In this document: in pieces, positions 25,801 through 35,648 of the stretch
Position numbering within the stretch: position 1 is the first letter of the stretch
Layout of the letters: every line of letters begins with the position of its first letter
Assembly (NCBI RefSeq): GCF_033558715.1
Contig: NZ_CP114606.1
Location: 1,922,001 to 1,986,000 of the forward strand
Reading direction: 5' to 3'
Source: Acinetobacter sp. YWS30-1
Lineage (GTDB): Bacteria; Pseudomonadota; Gammaproteobacteria; Pseudomonadales; Moraxellaceae
Length of the DNA stretch: 64,000 nucleotides
Position numbers and translations under genes: made by a program
Notes under the pieces: generated by a model
Database searches by the model: none
Seen by the model: only the letters and a program-made list of their open reading frames with translations
What the model was told of the DNA's origin: nothing

Positions 25801-25895
25801 GCCTTTTAGAAAATTAAAAATCTCATTCAAGACTTATGCTAAATTAATTGCATAAGTCTTTTTTATATAAGAAAAAAAGTAAGGAAAATATTGGC

Positions 25896-26518
25896 ATGTT
25901 CGAGCCAAAGCAAATAATTGAAGGTAAAATATTTATTCATTATCGACGTGATGAGATGTTAGCTATTTTTAGCCAATATGAATTACCCGGCTGCTATTTT
26001 GAATGCCTTATTAATACACAGAATTTTACTGGTCATTTTGTAGAAGTGGTTGCTGACCCGCAGATCATATCTGTATCATTTATATTCAGAAGCATGGCAA
26101 AAATAAAATCATTGCCCTCTACAATCAGACTCAACAGGTAATCCATCTGCATCCCAAACAAATCATTTTTAGCCGATGGAGCCTGCTACATAAAGGCATT
26201 CCAAATCTCATTTATGTATTTTGCTTTAGTATAATTTTACTGTTTCTATTTTTTGCACTTGTCGCAGTGTCAAATCATCAATTCCAATTTTTCACTGTAT
26301 TCTTAGATGCACTGCGATTTTCAGGATTTGGTTTATTGCTATGGATGTTTGGTTTTATCTGTCCTTTTGTCATTCCCTTTTATGCCTTTAAGAGTATACA
26401 GAGTCTGAAACTTCTCCATCGACTTCAGCTCAATGACATGCAAATTCTGCATATGGAAAAACTCAATCCGCAAAACCGGATTTATCATTTAAACCCTGTG
26501 AAAAATACAGTAAAGTGA
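25896..26518 (+). pseudogene. Frameshifted membrane protein gene, about 207 aa if restored
   Basis: ATG 25896 (AAGGAAAA upstream) opens 81 residues in one frame. From about 26055 another frame takes over without a ribosome site and stays open to 26518, encoding a soluble stretch (KHGKNKIIALYNQTQQVIHL) and two membrane spans. One missing base near GACCCGCAG (26050-26060) would join them into one 207-residue product. The GTG at 26267 lies mid-frame and is not a convincing start. No family recognised. It could be a true pseudogene, programmed frameshift or sequencing error. Confidence 0.6.
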
Positions 26519-26663
26519 ACTGACTGATTTCAGATGCGATTCTCTATAAACTTTTATAAATAAAACTGCTGGCTAATATCACAATTTTGTATGAAACTCG
26601 GCTTATCTCGGCATTGAGTTCTGTTATGCTAAAAGTCCATAAAATCAAGCATGGATAATACAC

Positions 26664-27869
26664 ATGAACGTGACTATTGGTACTCCTCTTCAATCTTCAG
26701 CTTTTAAAGTTCTATTGCTAGGTTCAGGAGAACTAGGTAAGGAAGTGGTGATTTCCTTGCAACGTTTAGGTGTAGAAGTTCATGCTGCAGATCGTTATGC
26801 AGATGCTCCTGCCATGCAGGTGGCACATTTTTCTTATGCCTTAAATATGGCAGATGCAGCAGAACTCAAACAGCTCATTCAAAAAATTCAGCCGCATCTC
26901 ATTGTTCCTGAAATTGAAGCGATTGCGACAGAAGTACTGGTTGAAATCGAAGAACAGAATATTGCAACTATAATTCCTTCTGCTAAAGCGGTTAACCTGA
27001 CCATGAATCGTGAAGGCATTCGTCGTCTGGCAGCTGAAGAACTAGGCTTACCGACGTCTGCTTATCGCTTTGCCGCTTCTCTGGAATCTTTCCGCGCAGC
27101 CTGTGATGACATTGGTTATCCAAACTTTGTGAAGCCGGTGATGTCTTCTTCAGGTAAAGGCCAATCTCGCGTGAAAAGTTTTGAAGAAGTCGATGCTGCC
27201 TGGGAATATGCGCAAACAGGTGGTCGAGTTAATCAGGGCAAAGTAATTGTCGAATCACAGATTGATTTTGATTTTGAAATTACCCTGCTTACTGTGCGGG
27301 CTAAAAATCCTCAAACTGGCGAAATCGAAACCTCTTACTGTGATCCAATCGGACATCGTCAGGACTCAGGCGACTATGTAGAAAGCTGGCAGCCTCAGCC
27401 AATGAGTCCCGCTGCTCTGGAAGAATCAAAACGTATCGCGAATAAAGTCACCACGGCATTGGGCGGTTGCGGCATTTTTGGTGTAGAACTCTTTGTCAAA
27501 GGCGACAAAGTATGGTTTAGTGAGGTTTCACCTCGCCCGCATGACACTGGTCTGGTCACTTTGGCTTCCCAGTTCCAGAGTGAATTTGAACTGCATGCCC
27601 GTGCTATTTTAGGCTTACCAGTCAATACAGCTCGCCATAGTGTGGCTGCCAGTGCCGTGATTTACGCAGGTGTCGATGATCGCAACCTTTCATTTTCTGG
27701 CCTGAATCTTGCTTTAGCCCATGCCGATACCGATTTACGCCTGTTTGGTAAACCTGAAGGTTTTAAACGCCGCCGTATGGGTGTCGCGACTGCGCGTGCA
27801 GAAAGCATTGAACAGGCTCGCGAGCTGGCTCAACAGGTTGCTGACCAAGTTAATGTTCATCAAAATTAA
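26664..27869 (+). CDS. purT: Formate-dependent phosphoribosylglycinamide formyltransferase, 401 aa
   Basis: ATP-grasp enzyme: an N-terminal pre-ATP domain ([15 protein letters not shown]), the central ATP-grasp with [20 protein letters not shown], and the metal-binding [16 protein letters not shown] block. PurT uses formate and ATP to make formyl-GAR in purine synthesis, an alternative to folate-dependent PurN. Length as in E. coli (392). It is 23 bases upstream of glnD. Confidence 0.97.
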   Translation: MNVTIGTPLQSSAFKVLLLGSGELGKEVVISLQRLGVEVHAADRYADAPAMQVAHFSYALNMADAAELKQLIQKIQPHLIVPEIEAIATEVLVEIEEQNIATIIPSAKAVNLTMNREGIRRLAAEELGLPTSAYRFAASLESFRAACDDIGYPNFVKPVMSSSGKGQSRVKSFEEVDAAWEYAQTGGRVNQGKVIVESQIDFDFEITLLTVRAKNPQTGEIETSYCDPIGHRQDSGDYVESWQPQPMSPAALEESKRIANKVTTALGGCGIFGVELFVKGDKVWFSEVSPRPHDTGLVTLASQFQSEFELHARAILGLPVNTARHSVAASAVIYAGVDDRNLSFSGLNLALAHADTDLRLFGKPEGFKRRRMGVATARAESIEQARELAQQVADQVNVHQN

Positions 27870-27892
27870 GTAAATACAACGGACCACTGTTC

Positions 27893-30559
27893 ATGATCAA
27901 TACCTCCCCGCTGCTGAATTACATTAAAAGTCACAATGACATCAAAGCGATCAATCAATGGCGTAGCGATGTAGAAAATCAGCTTCAGGAATGTTTTGAA
28001 AATGGACAGTCCATCCGTGACATCATTCAGGCTCGTTCTAACCTGATTGATGAAGCCCTGCAATTTCTGTGGAATCATGCTGAACTTGATCAGACCGATT
28101 TGGCGCTTTTCGCAGTCGGCGGTTATGGCCGCCGCGAAATGCTGCCATATTCAGATGTCGATATCATGATCCTCTCAGAAGATGATTTCACTTCAGAGCA
28201 GGAAAAGCTGATCTCCAGCTTTATTTCTTCGCTTTGGGATGTGGGCAATTTCAAACCGGGCATCAGTGTTCGTACCATCAATGAATGTGTCAATCAGGCC
28301 AGCAGCGACCTTACTGTAGCGACGTCTTTGATCGAGGCACGTCTGATCATTGGCAATGAAAATTTGACCAAATGGCCACGCCGGATCGTGTCACAGACCT
28401 GGACCGATAAAACCTTTTTTGATGCGAAAATGGATGAGCAGCACAAACGCTATGCTCAGCACAATAATACTGAAAGCAATCTGGAACCGGATATTAAAAA
28501 TGCACCGGGCGGTATCCGTGATATTAACCAGATTGGCTGGATTGCCAAACGTCATTTCCGCGTCAACCGTATTTATGACCTGGTGCATCTGGGCTTTATT
28601 TCAGAATTTGAACTTGCCGTACTCGAAGAAGCTGAAAGCTTCCTCTGGGAAATTCGTCATCATTTACACCGCCTGACCAAGCGCGATGAAAACCGCCTGC
28701 TGTTCGATTATCAACGGGATATTGCGGCGATGTTTGGCTATACCCGTGAAGAAGGTCAGCCACCGAACTATCCAATCGAACAGTTCATGAAGCGCTATTA
28801 TCGTAGCGCGCAGCAGGTTTCAACTCTGAATGAAATGCTGCTGGCTTATTTCAATGAATCAGTGATTACTCCGCGTTTACCTCAATATGAACGCCAGATT
28901 GAAGAAATCAATGAAAATTTCAAACTGGTCGATGGCAAGTTAGCAGTTCAACATCACAAGATTTTCTCGGAAAAGCCAAGTGCCATTCTGGAAATCTTCT
29001 ATTTGCTGGCCAATCGTCCTGAAATTGAAGGTATACGTGCCCGTACTTTACGTCTGCTTACACTGGCAGCTAAACGTATTGATCAGGATTTCCGTGATAA
29101 TCCGGTACACCAAGCCCTGTTTATGGCCATCATTCGTTCACCGCATCGCCTATACGAAACGCTAGTTGCGATGAAACGTTATGGTGTTCTGGGCAAATAT
29201 ATTCCGGCTTTCGGACAGATTACCGGCCTGATGCAATATGACCTGTTCCATATCTATACCGTGGATGCACATACCCTGCTCTTGATCCGCAATCTGAACC
29301 GCTTCAAAGAACCCGAATTTGCCAAAGAATTCCCAGTGGTCAGCTCCGTGTTCCAGCGCCTAGCACGTCGTGACATTGTTTATCTAGCGGCTATTTTTCA
29401 TGACATTGCCAAAGGTCGTGGTGGCGATCATAGTGAGCTTGGTGCAGCCGATGCGATTCAGTTCTGCCGTACCCATGGCTTTACCGAACGTGAATGCAAT
29501 CTGGTTGCCTGGCTGATTGAAAACCATTTGTCCATGTCGGTGACTTCACAGAAAAAAGACATTTCCGATCCGGATGTAGTCAAAGAATTTGCTGAAAAAA
29601 TGGGCGATATGGAGCATCTGGATTATCTGTACACGCTGACAGTGGCAGATATTAATGCGACCAATCCAAAACTCTGGAATACCTGGCGTTCTTCTTTAAT
29701 GCGTCAGCTTTATACGCATGCACGTGATGTGATCCGTTCTGGCTTGGGCCGTCCGGTTGATTACCAGATGCTGATTGAAGATACCAAATTTGAAGCCAGT
29801 GAACGGTTGGTGGAACATTTCTCGCTTTATGATGTCGAAAAAGTCTGGCAGGAATTGGGCGATGATTACTTCCTGAAAGAATCTGCCGATGAAATCGCCT
29901 GGCATACCCGTGCCATTCTGGAACATGGGGATAATCCTGCACCATTGGTATTAATGCGTGCGCATCGTAAATATGCGCAGGATGCCGTGCAGATCTTCAT
30001 CTATACCCAAGACAAGCCAAATCTGTTCGCTACCACGGTTGCTGTTCTGGATCGCATGAATCTGGACGTTCAGGATGCCCGAATTATTACCGCAACCAAA
30101 GCCTTTAGTCTGGATACCTATGTCGTACTTGACCGTTTTGGCACGCTGCTGACTGACCCAGAACGTGAAGCGACTGTGATTGAAGCCTTACAGGATGCCT
30201 TAAGTCATTCTGATGAATATCCAGGTCTGATGCAGCGCCGCATTCCGCGTCAGTTACGTCATTTTGATATTGAAAATACTGTCGATATCACTCTCAATGA
30301 GGCTTTAAATCAGAATATGGTGGAAATTGCGACACTTGACCATCCTGGTTTACTTGCGAAAATTGGCGGTTTATTTATGATGCAGGGTCTGGATATTCAC
30401 TCTGCCAAAATTGCTACGCTTGGCGAACGTGCTGAAGATATTTTCTTTGTCACCAAAAAAGATGGCAGCCCAATGACCCAAATAGAGTCTGACAATTTTG
30501 CAGCGGCATTAAAAGCTGCTCTGGATGAAGCCTCACATCAGGTCAATGCTCAACACTAA
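27893..30559 (+). CDS. glnD: PII uridylyltransferase / uridylyl-removing enzyme, 888 aa
   Basis: Domains in order: the nucleotidyltransferase with [20 protein letters not shown] (about 76-96), GlnD-specific region with [13 protein letters not shown], the HD phosphodiesterase with [16 protein letters not shown] (about 502-517), and two C-terminal ACT domains (from about 700 and 815). GlnD modifies PII proteins with UMP when glutamine is low and removes it when glutamine is high. All catalytic motifs are intact, and the length is normal. Confidence 0.97.
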   Translation: MINTSPLLNYIKSHNDIKAINQWRSDVENQLQECFENGQSIRDIIQARSNLIDEALQFLWNHAELDQTDLALFAVGGYGRREMLPYSDVDIMILSEDDFTSEQEKLISSFISSLWDVGNFKPGISVRTINECVNQASSDLTVATSLIEARLIIGNENLTKWPRRIVSQTWTDKTFFDAKMDEQHKRYAQHNNTESNLEPDIKNAPGGIRDINQIGWIAKRHFRVNRIYDLVHLGFISEFELAVLEEAESFLWEIRHHLHRLTKRDENRLLFDYQRDIAAMFGYTREEGQPPNYPIEQFMKRYYRSAQQVSTLNEMLLAYFNESVITPRLPQYERQIEEINENFKLVDGKLAVQHHKIFSEKPSAILEIFYLLANRPEIEGIRARTLRLLTLAAKRIDQDFRDNPVHQALFMAIIRSPHRLYETLVAMKRYGVLGKYIPAFGQITGLMQYDLFHIYTVDAHTLLLIRNLNRFKEPEFAKEFPVVSSVFQRLARRDIVYLAAIFHDIAKGRGGDHSELGAADAIQFCRTHGFTERECNLVAWLIENHLSMSVTSQKKDISDPDVVKEFAEKMGDMEHLDYLYTLTVADINATNPKLWNTWRSSLMRQLYTHARDVIRSGLGRPVDYQMLIEDTKFEASERLVEHFSLYDVEKVWQELGDDYFLKESADEIAWHTRAILEHGDNPAPLVLMRAHRKYAQDAVQIFIYTQDKPNLFATTVAVLDRMNLDVQDARIITATKAFSLDTYVVLDRFGTLLTDPEREATVIEALQDALSHSDEYPGLMQRRIPRQLRHFDIENTVDITLNEALNQNMVEIATLDHPGLLAKIGGLFMMQGLDIHSAKIATLGERAEDIFFVTKKDGSPMTQIESDNFAAALKAALDEASHQVNAQH

Positions 30560-30581
30560 CACACTGCTCGGTAACACATTC

Positions 30582-31751
30582 ATGAACTCTAGCTTGTCTT
30601 TATTGCATCCATATCCGTTTGAAAAGTTAAATAAACTTTTCGCGGATATCCAGCCTGCGAATATGCCTTTGATTCCCCTTTCAATTGGTGAACCAAAGCA
30701 TCCAGCACCCGAGTTCGTGAAACAGGCGATTATTGATAATTTTCAGCATCTATCGACTTATCCGAACAGCAAAGGCTTACCTGAATTACGTGAAAGCATT
30801 GCCAACTGGCTGACTCGCCGTTTTAAACTGAATAGCATCAGTGCAGACAGCAATGTATTACCGGTTTCCGGTACACGCGAAGCTATCTTTTCTTTTGTCC
30901 AAGCTTTGATCAATCGTGAAGATGCGCCTTATGTGGTGATGCCAAACCCTTTCTACCAGATTTATGAAGGTGCTACCCTGCTTGCAGGTGCAAAACCTTA
31001 TTTCATTAACTGTACTGAAGAAAATGATTACTTAGGTGATTTTGATTCAGTTCCGGCTGAAGTCTGGGAAAAAACTGCCCTGTTATTTGTGTGTACACCG
31101 GGCAACCCAACAGGTGCTGTTCTTTCTAAAGAACAGTTTAAAAAGCTGATTGCACTGTCAGACAAATATGATTTTGTCATTGCTTCTGATGAATGCTATT
31201 CAGAACTCTGGTTTGATGAAGCACCGACAGGTTTACTGGAAGTGTGTGCAGAAATTGGCCGAGATGACTATAAAAACTGTGTCGTTTTCCATTCTCTATC
31301 TAAACGTTCTAATCTACCAGGCATGCGTTCAGGCTTTGTTGCAGGTGATGCAGCTTTACTCAAACCTTATCTGCAATACCGTACTTATCACGGTGCAGCG
31401 ATGCCGGTGCAACACCAGTTAGCATCAATTGCTGCCTGGAATGATGAAGCCCATGTAGAAGAAAACCGGGTACAGTATCGTGCCAAATTTGATCTGTTCC
31501 AGAAAGAATTAGGTCACTTGCTTTCGCTGAAAAAACCGGATGCCGGTTTCTACTATTGGCTTAAAGTGGACAATGATGAAACTTTTGCCAAAATGCTAAT
31601 GGAAAAAGCGCATATCAAAGTGCTACCAGGCCGTTACCTGTCTCGTGAAACTACGCAAGGCAACCCGGGTGAAAACCATGTACGGTTGGCATTAGTCGCT
31701 GATCTGGCACAATGTGAACAGGTAATTCAACGTTTAAAAGCGATTCTTTAA
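30582..31751 (+). CDS. dapC: Succinyldiaminopimelate transaminase, 389 aa
   Basis: A class I/II PLP aminotransferase with the DapC-type start MNSSLSLLHPYPFEKLNKLF, SIGEPKHPAPEFV, CTPGNPTGAVL and the PLP lysine in FHSLSKRSNLPGMRSGF. It makes the succinyl-aminated intermediate of lysine and diaminopimelate synthesis. ATG 30582 is chosen by the family N terminus; ATG 30546 overlaps glnD. The glnD-dapC order is common in gammaproteobacteria. Confidence 0.92.
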   Translation: MNSSLSLLHPYPFEKLNKLFADIQPANMPLIPLSIGEPKHPAPEFVKQAIIDNFQHLSTYPNSKGLPELRESIANWLTRRFKLNSISADSNVLPVSGTREAIFSFVQALINREDAPYVVMPNPFYQIYEGATLLAGAKPYFINCTEENDYLGDFDSVPAEVWEKTALLFVCTPGNPTGAVLSKEQFKKLIALSDKYDFVIASDECYSELWFDEAPTGLLEVCAEIGRDDYKNCVVFHSLSKRSNLPGMRSGFVAGDAALLKPYLQYRTYHGAAMPVQHQLASIAAWNDEAHVEENRVQYRAKFDLFQKELGHLLSLKKPDAGFYYWLKVDNDETFAKMLMEKAHIKVLPGRYLSRETTQGNPGENHVRLALVADLAQCEQVIQRLKAIL

Positions 31752-31778
31752 TCTTTTAAGAGCTAAACACAAATAAAA

Positions 31779-31807
31779 AAACCCACTTTCCAGAAGTGGG
31801 TTTTTTA
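31779..31807 (+). terminator. dapC terminator
   Basis: AAACCCACTT-TCCAG-AAGTGGGTTT, ten pairs, followed by T. The A-run upstream lets it act on both strands. Confidence 0.9.
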
Positions 31808-31881
31808 TGGATATTGGCTACAAATTATTCTTCTATTTAACGTATTTTCTGTTCATTAGAAATTAGACATTTCAAATAAAC

Positions 31882-32358
31882 TTATAAAACCTTTTCAATT
31901 TCTGTTTCGATATCTTCAGGTTTGGTGGTAGGTGCAAAACGGTTTAATACCTTGCCATCACGACCAATCAGGAATTTGGTGAAATTCCACTTAATGCCAT
32001 TTCCTAGAATTCCTTTAGAATTATTGGTCAAGTAACGGAAGATCGCATGCGCTTCCGGGCCTTTAACATCCACCTTGGAAAACATTGGGAAAGAAACCCC
32101 ATAATTTTTCTGGCAAAATTCCCCGATCTGTTCATTTGAACCTGGATCCTGTCCGCCAAACTGATTGCATGGAAAACCTAAAACTTCCAGTCCCTGCTCT
32201 TTATATTTCTGGTAAAGCTTTTCAAGACCTGCAAATTGTGGAGTGAAACCACATTTACTCGCGGTATTTACGATTAAAAGTACTTTTCCTTCATAATCTG
32301 CAAGTCGTTTGTTTTTCCCATCTAACAACTCAGCTTCAAACTGATAAATGCTGGTCAT
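31882..32358 (-). CDS. Glutathione peroxidase family (thiol peroxidase type), 158 aa
   Basis: The peroxidatic Cys36 sits in [11 protein letters not shown]; the second Cys64 is in [10 protein letters not shown] with Gln70, and the Trp in IKWNFTKFL completes the catalytic tetrad. The presence of the resolving-type second Cys points to thioredoxin- rather than glutathione-dependent turnover, as in bacterial BtuE/Gpx. No signal peptide, so it is cytosolic. Its ATG overlaps the msrB stop (ATGA), forming a two-gene oxidative repair unit. Confidence 0.93.
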   Translation of the reverse strand: MTSIYQFEAELLDGKNKRLADYEGKVLLIVNTASKCGFTPQFAGLEKLYQKYKEQGLEVLGFPCNQFGGQDPGSNEQIGEFCQKNYGVSFPMFSKVDVKGPEAHAIFRYLTNNSKGILGNGIKWNFTKFLIGRDGKVLNRFAPTTKPEDIETEIEKVL

Positions 32359-32774
32359 GGATAAGTTTCCTCGTCAGTTTTTTCTTGTGTTTGTAATTCT
32401 AAAGAGGCCGAGTTTACACAATAACGTAAGCCAGTCGGTTCCGGACCATCCGGGAAAACGTGTCCCAAATGTGCATCACAATGATGACAAACAATTTCTG
32501 TTCTCACCATACCATGTGAAGTATCAGGTAATTCCTCTACAACTGAGCTGCTCACAGGACGATAGAAGCTTGGCCAGCCGCAACCGCTGTCATATTTGGT
32601 GGTTGAAGAAAACAGTGGTGTACCACAGCAACGGCAGACATAAGTCCCTTCCTGTTTTGTATTCCAGTACTTGCCTGTGAATGCCGGTTCAGTTCCTTTT
32701 TCACGCGTAATGCGAAACTCTTCTGGTGATAACTCTCTTTGCCATTCCCGGTCTGTTTTATTGAGTTTTCCCAT
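32355..32774 (-). CDS. msrB: Peptide-methionine (R)-S-oxide reductase, 139 aa
   Basis: Zn ligands Cys47, Cys50, Cys96 and Cys99 (CRCC and CHHCD), and the catalytic Cys119 in [20 protein letters not shown] is the substrate pocket. It reduces methionine-R-sulfoxide. ATG 32774 has AAAGGAG seven bases upstream and is preferred over the earlier in-frame ATG at 32810. It is the first gene of msrB-gpx. Confidence 0.96.
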   Translation of the reverse strand: MGKLNKTDREWQRELSPEEFRITREKGTEPAFTGKYWNTKQEGTYVCRCCGTPLFSSTTKYDSGCGWPSFYRPVSSSVVEELPDTSHGMVRTEIVCHHCDAHLGHVFPDGPEPTGLRYCVNSASLELQTQEKTDEETYP

Positions 32775-32926
32775 CACTAACTCCTTTAAATCTTTGACAT
32801 TCAATGTCATGCTTCAGTACTTCCATATTTACGCTAGAGATGAAAAAATTTCTAGCGAAATTTCAGCATAGATTGTGATATTTGCGTAATCTATAGGTTT
32901 AACTTAAAAATTAATTGGATGGAATT

Positions 32927-34162
32927 ATGTCCGGTATTGGTAACACCCCCCCTCGCGAGATCAAGAAATCGTCTAAGCTTGAGCATGTTTGCTACGACAT
33001 TCGCGGACCAGTGTTACGAGCGGCCAACGAGATGGAAGAAGCCGGACATAAAATTATCAAACTGAATATCGGAAATCCCGCCCCATTCGGCTTTGAAGCC
33101 CCGCAAGAAATCATTAATGATGTTGCACTGAACCTGCCAAATGCGATTGGTTATACGGATTCCAAAGGGATTTTCCCGGCACGTAAAGCGATCTGCCAGT
33201 ATTACCAGCAAAAAGGCATTCTGGATATGCACGTGAACGACGTGTATGTCGGCAATGGCGTATCTGAACTGATCGTGATGGCGATGCAAGGCCTGCTGGA
33301 TGACGGCGATGAAATGCTGATTCCAATGCCGGATTATCCATTATGGACTGCGGCAGTGAACCTGTCTGGCGGTACTGCGATTCACTATAAATGTGATGAA
33401 GAAGATCACTGGTATCCTGATATTGCGGATATGGAAAGCAAAATCACGCCAAATACCCGCGGGATCGTGATTATCAACCCGAATAATCCAACTGGGTCGG
33501 TTTATCCGCGTCATGTATTACAGCAAATCGTTGATTTGGCGAAGAAATATGACTTAATCCTGTTTGCAGACGAAATCTATGACAAGATCGTTTACGATGG
33601 CATTGAACATGTGTCAGTAGCTTCACTCGCAGGCAAGCAATTATGTGTATCGTTCAACGGTTTATCTAAGGCCTATCGTATTGCTGGCTATCGCTCAGGC
33701 TGGATGGCGATTACTGGTGATAAATCACGGGCAATGGACTACATTGAAGGCCTAGATATGCTGGCTTCAATGCGTCTTTGCGCGAATCACCAAGCACAAT
33801 ATGCAATTCAGACTGCACTCGGTGGCTATCAGTCTATTAATGACCTGATCCGCCCAGGTGGCCGTCTATATGAACAGCGCAATATTGCCTGGGAAATGCT
33901 GAACGAGATTCCAGGGGTATCTTGTGTAAAACCTGAAGGTGCGATGTACTGTTTCCCTCGTCTTGATCCTGAAATCTATCCAGTTGAGGATGACGAGAAA
34001 CTGATGCTTGATCTGTTACGTGCCGAAAAAGTTCTATTGGTTCAAGGTACTGGCTTCAACTGGCCAACACCGGATCACTTCCGTGTGGTATTCCTGCCAG
34101 CAGAAAATGAACTGCGTGAAGCGATTACCCGTTTAGGCCGTTTCTTGGCAAAAATGCGTTAA
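32927..34162 (+). CDS. alaA: Alanine-forming PLP aminotransferase (AlaA type), 411 aa
   Basis: Fold type I aminotransferase: KLNIGNPAPFGFEAPQEI, the NPNNPTGSVYP block, the PLP lysine in SFNGLSKAYRIAGYRSGW and the C-terminal FRVVFLPAENEL arginine. The opening EIKKSSKLEHVCYDIRGPV is typical of E. coli AlaA (YfbQ), which makes alanine from pyruvate and glutamate. ATG 32927 is preferred over the TTG at 32915. Confidence 0.93.
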   Translation: MSGIGNTPPREIKKSSKLEHVCYDIRGPVLRAANEMEEAGHKIIKLNIGNPAPFGFEAPQEIINDVALNLPNAIGYTDSKGIFPARKAICQYYQQKGILDMHVNDVYVGNGVSELIVMAMQGLLDDGDEMLIPMPDYPLWTAAVNLSGGTAIHYKCDEEDHWYPDIADMESKITPNTRGIVIINPNNPTGSVYPRHVLQQIVDLAKKYDLILFADEIYDKIVYDGIEHVSVASLAGKQLCVSFNGLSKAYRIAGYRSGWMAITGDKSRAMDYIEGLDMLASMRLCANHQAQYAIQTALGGYQSINDLIRPGGRLYEQRNIAWEMLNEIPGVSCVKPEGAMYCFPRLDPEIYPVEDDEKLMLDLLRAEKVLLVQGTGFNWPTPDHFRVVFLPAENELREAITRLGRFLAKMR

Positions 34163-34179
34163 TTTATAAAATTAATTCC

Positions 34180-34209
34180 AAAAAACCGCATTCATGAATG
34201 CGGTTTTTT
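34180..34209 (+). terminator. alaA terminator
   Basis: AAAAAACCGCATTC and its complement GAATGCGGTTTTTT form a nearly loop-free palindrome, 17 bases after the stop; it can act on both strands. Confidence 0.9.
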
Positions 34210-34371
34210 ATTGTCTAAAAAGTTCCGCGATAAGCTTTACAGATATTTACAATAGAAGCATGCTGTTAATCTAGAGTTTCTTTTTTTAATAAAATCTATT
34301 CAGCCTTTTCTCCTTTAGCTTGATGATTCATGCTATTTTTTGAACAAATATAAAAATCCAAGAGTACATGG

Positions 34372-35574
34372 ATGTCCTCAAATACGGTCAAGCTTAGCCT
34401 TTTTCTCTGCCTGAGTATGTGCTTAGGCATCGGCATTCTGCGTTTTTCCTATACTGCCCTGTTACCTGGTACACGTGAAGCCTTTGCCTGGAGCGCGAGT
34501 TTTGCCAGTCTTTTAGGTAGTGCCAATCTGCTGGGCTATTTAATGGGTGCTTTTGCAGCGATGCGCTTGCCCCAAGACCGAAGCATGAGTACTTATATCC
34601 AGCTTGCTGCAATAGCTGGAATGGTTAGCCTATTCTGTTGCGCTTTTTCAGGGTTTTCTGAAATCTGGTATATCAGCTGGCGCGTGATTTCCGGTATTAG
34701 TGGTGGCCTGCTCATGATTTTGTCACCAAGTGTCGTGGCTCAGTGCTGTGATTTAAAAGACCGTTTTAAAATCAATTTTATTGGTTTTAGCGGGATTGGA
34801 TTAGGGGTTTTATTAGCTACCCTGTTTTTGCCTTATCTTGACCAGATTTCCATACGTACGGCCTGGCTGATCTTATGTGGGTTTGCCCTGATGATTTGTA
34901 TCTGCTTAAGCCTACTGATACCACAATTTAAACCCTATCTAGCTAAACAATCTGTTTCTCATCCTGCGCAAGCACCTTTAAATACAGTCTTTTATAGTTT
35001 ACTGGCGGTTTATGCCTGTAGTGCATTTGCCTATATTCCGCATTCCCTGTTCTGGATTGACTATCTCAGCCATGAACTAGGATTAAGCTTGTTCTGGATT
35101 AACTTTAACTGGATTCTATATGGATTGGGCAGTGCCTTAGGTGCTTTTTCTGCTTATGTTCTTGCAAGAAAATTTGGCAATTTTACTGCCCTGAAGATTC
35201 TTTATAGTGTATATATTCTGGCGATTTTCATTGCGACTCTAAATGCTAATCCGTTTCTCACTTTCAGTTCTTCTTTTTTTACCGGAATGTTGAATCCCGC
35301 TGTGGTTTTCCTCACTTCTTATACCATTTTGCAGCTGTATGGACTGGCCTATAAAAAGCTTTGGAGCATTGCGACTCTATGTTTTGCTGCTGTTCAGCTG
35401 ATTGGAGGATTGAGTTTTAGCTCCCTGCAATATCTAGGATTGAACTACCATCAACAGTTTATGCTGGCAGCTTTAGTTTTATTAGCCGGAACTTTGCAAC
35501 TGTTCTGGAATACACGTTCTTCCAAATATAAGACGAATGAGCAACCGATTTCTGTTCAAGAAGAAAAGAATTAA
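34372..35574 (+). CDS. YbfB/YjiJ-family MFS transporter, 400 aa
   Basis: About twelve hydrophobic spans. The first span carries GIGILRFSYTALLPGTREAF, the signature of the YbfB/YjiJ group (usually GxxRFxYTPLLP), and the second LLGSANLLGYLMGAFAA. Substrates of this group are unknown. ATG 34372 has only a weak ribosome site. It is a single-gene unit ending in a strong bidirectional terminator. Confidence 0.85.
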   Translation: MSSNTVKLSLFLCLSMCLGIGILRFSYTALLPGTREAFAWSASFASLLGSANLLGYLMGAFAAMRLPQDRSMSTYIQLAAIAGMVSLFCCAFSGFSEIWYISWRVISGISGGLLMILSPSVVAQCCDLKDRFKINFIGFSGIGLGVLLATLFLPYLDQISIRTAWLILCGFALMICICLSLLIPQFKPYLAKQSVSHPAQAPLNTVFYSLLAVYACSAFAYIPHSLFWIDYLSHELGLSLFWINFNWILYGLGSALGAFSAYVLARKFGNFTALKILYSVYILAIFIATLNANPFLTFSSSFFTGMLNPAVVFLTSYTILQLYGLAYKKLWSIATLCFAAVQLIGGLSFSSLQYLGLNYHQQFMLAALVLLAGTLQLFWNTRSSKYKTNEQPISVQEEKN

Positions 35575-35610
35575 ATAAAGATTAAAATCGGTCAATGCCC
35601 CAAATCCCAG

Positions 35611-35646
35611 GGAATAAAACCACGTCATTAAACGTGGTTTTATTCC
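35611..35646. terminator. Bidirectional terminator between convergent genes
   Basis: A perfect 15-pair inverted repeat: GGAATAAAACCACGT and its complement flank CATTAA. It ends two bases before the stop codon of the acyltransferase, whose transcript also uses it. Confidence 0.85.
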
Positions 35647-35648
35647 AT

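Noticed and set aside
26267..26518. Separate 83-codon membrane gene starting with GTG 26267
   Set aside because: The same frame is open 200 bases further upstream with coding character and no ribosome site precedes the GTG; better explained as half of a frameshifted gene.
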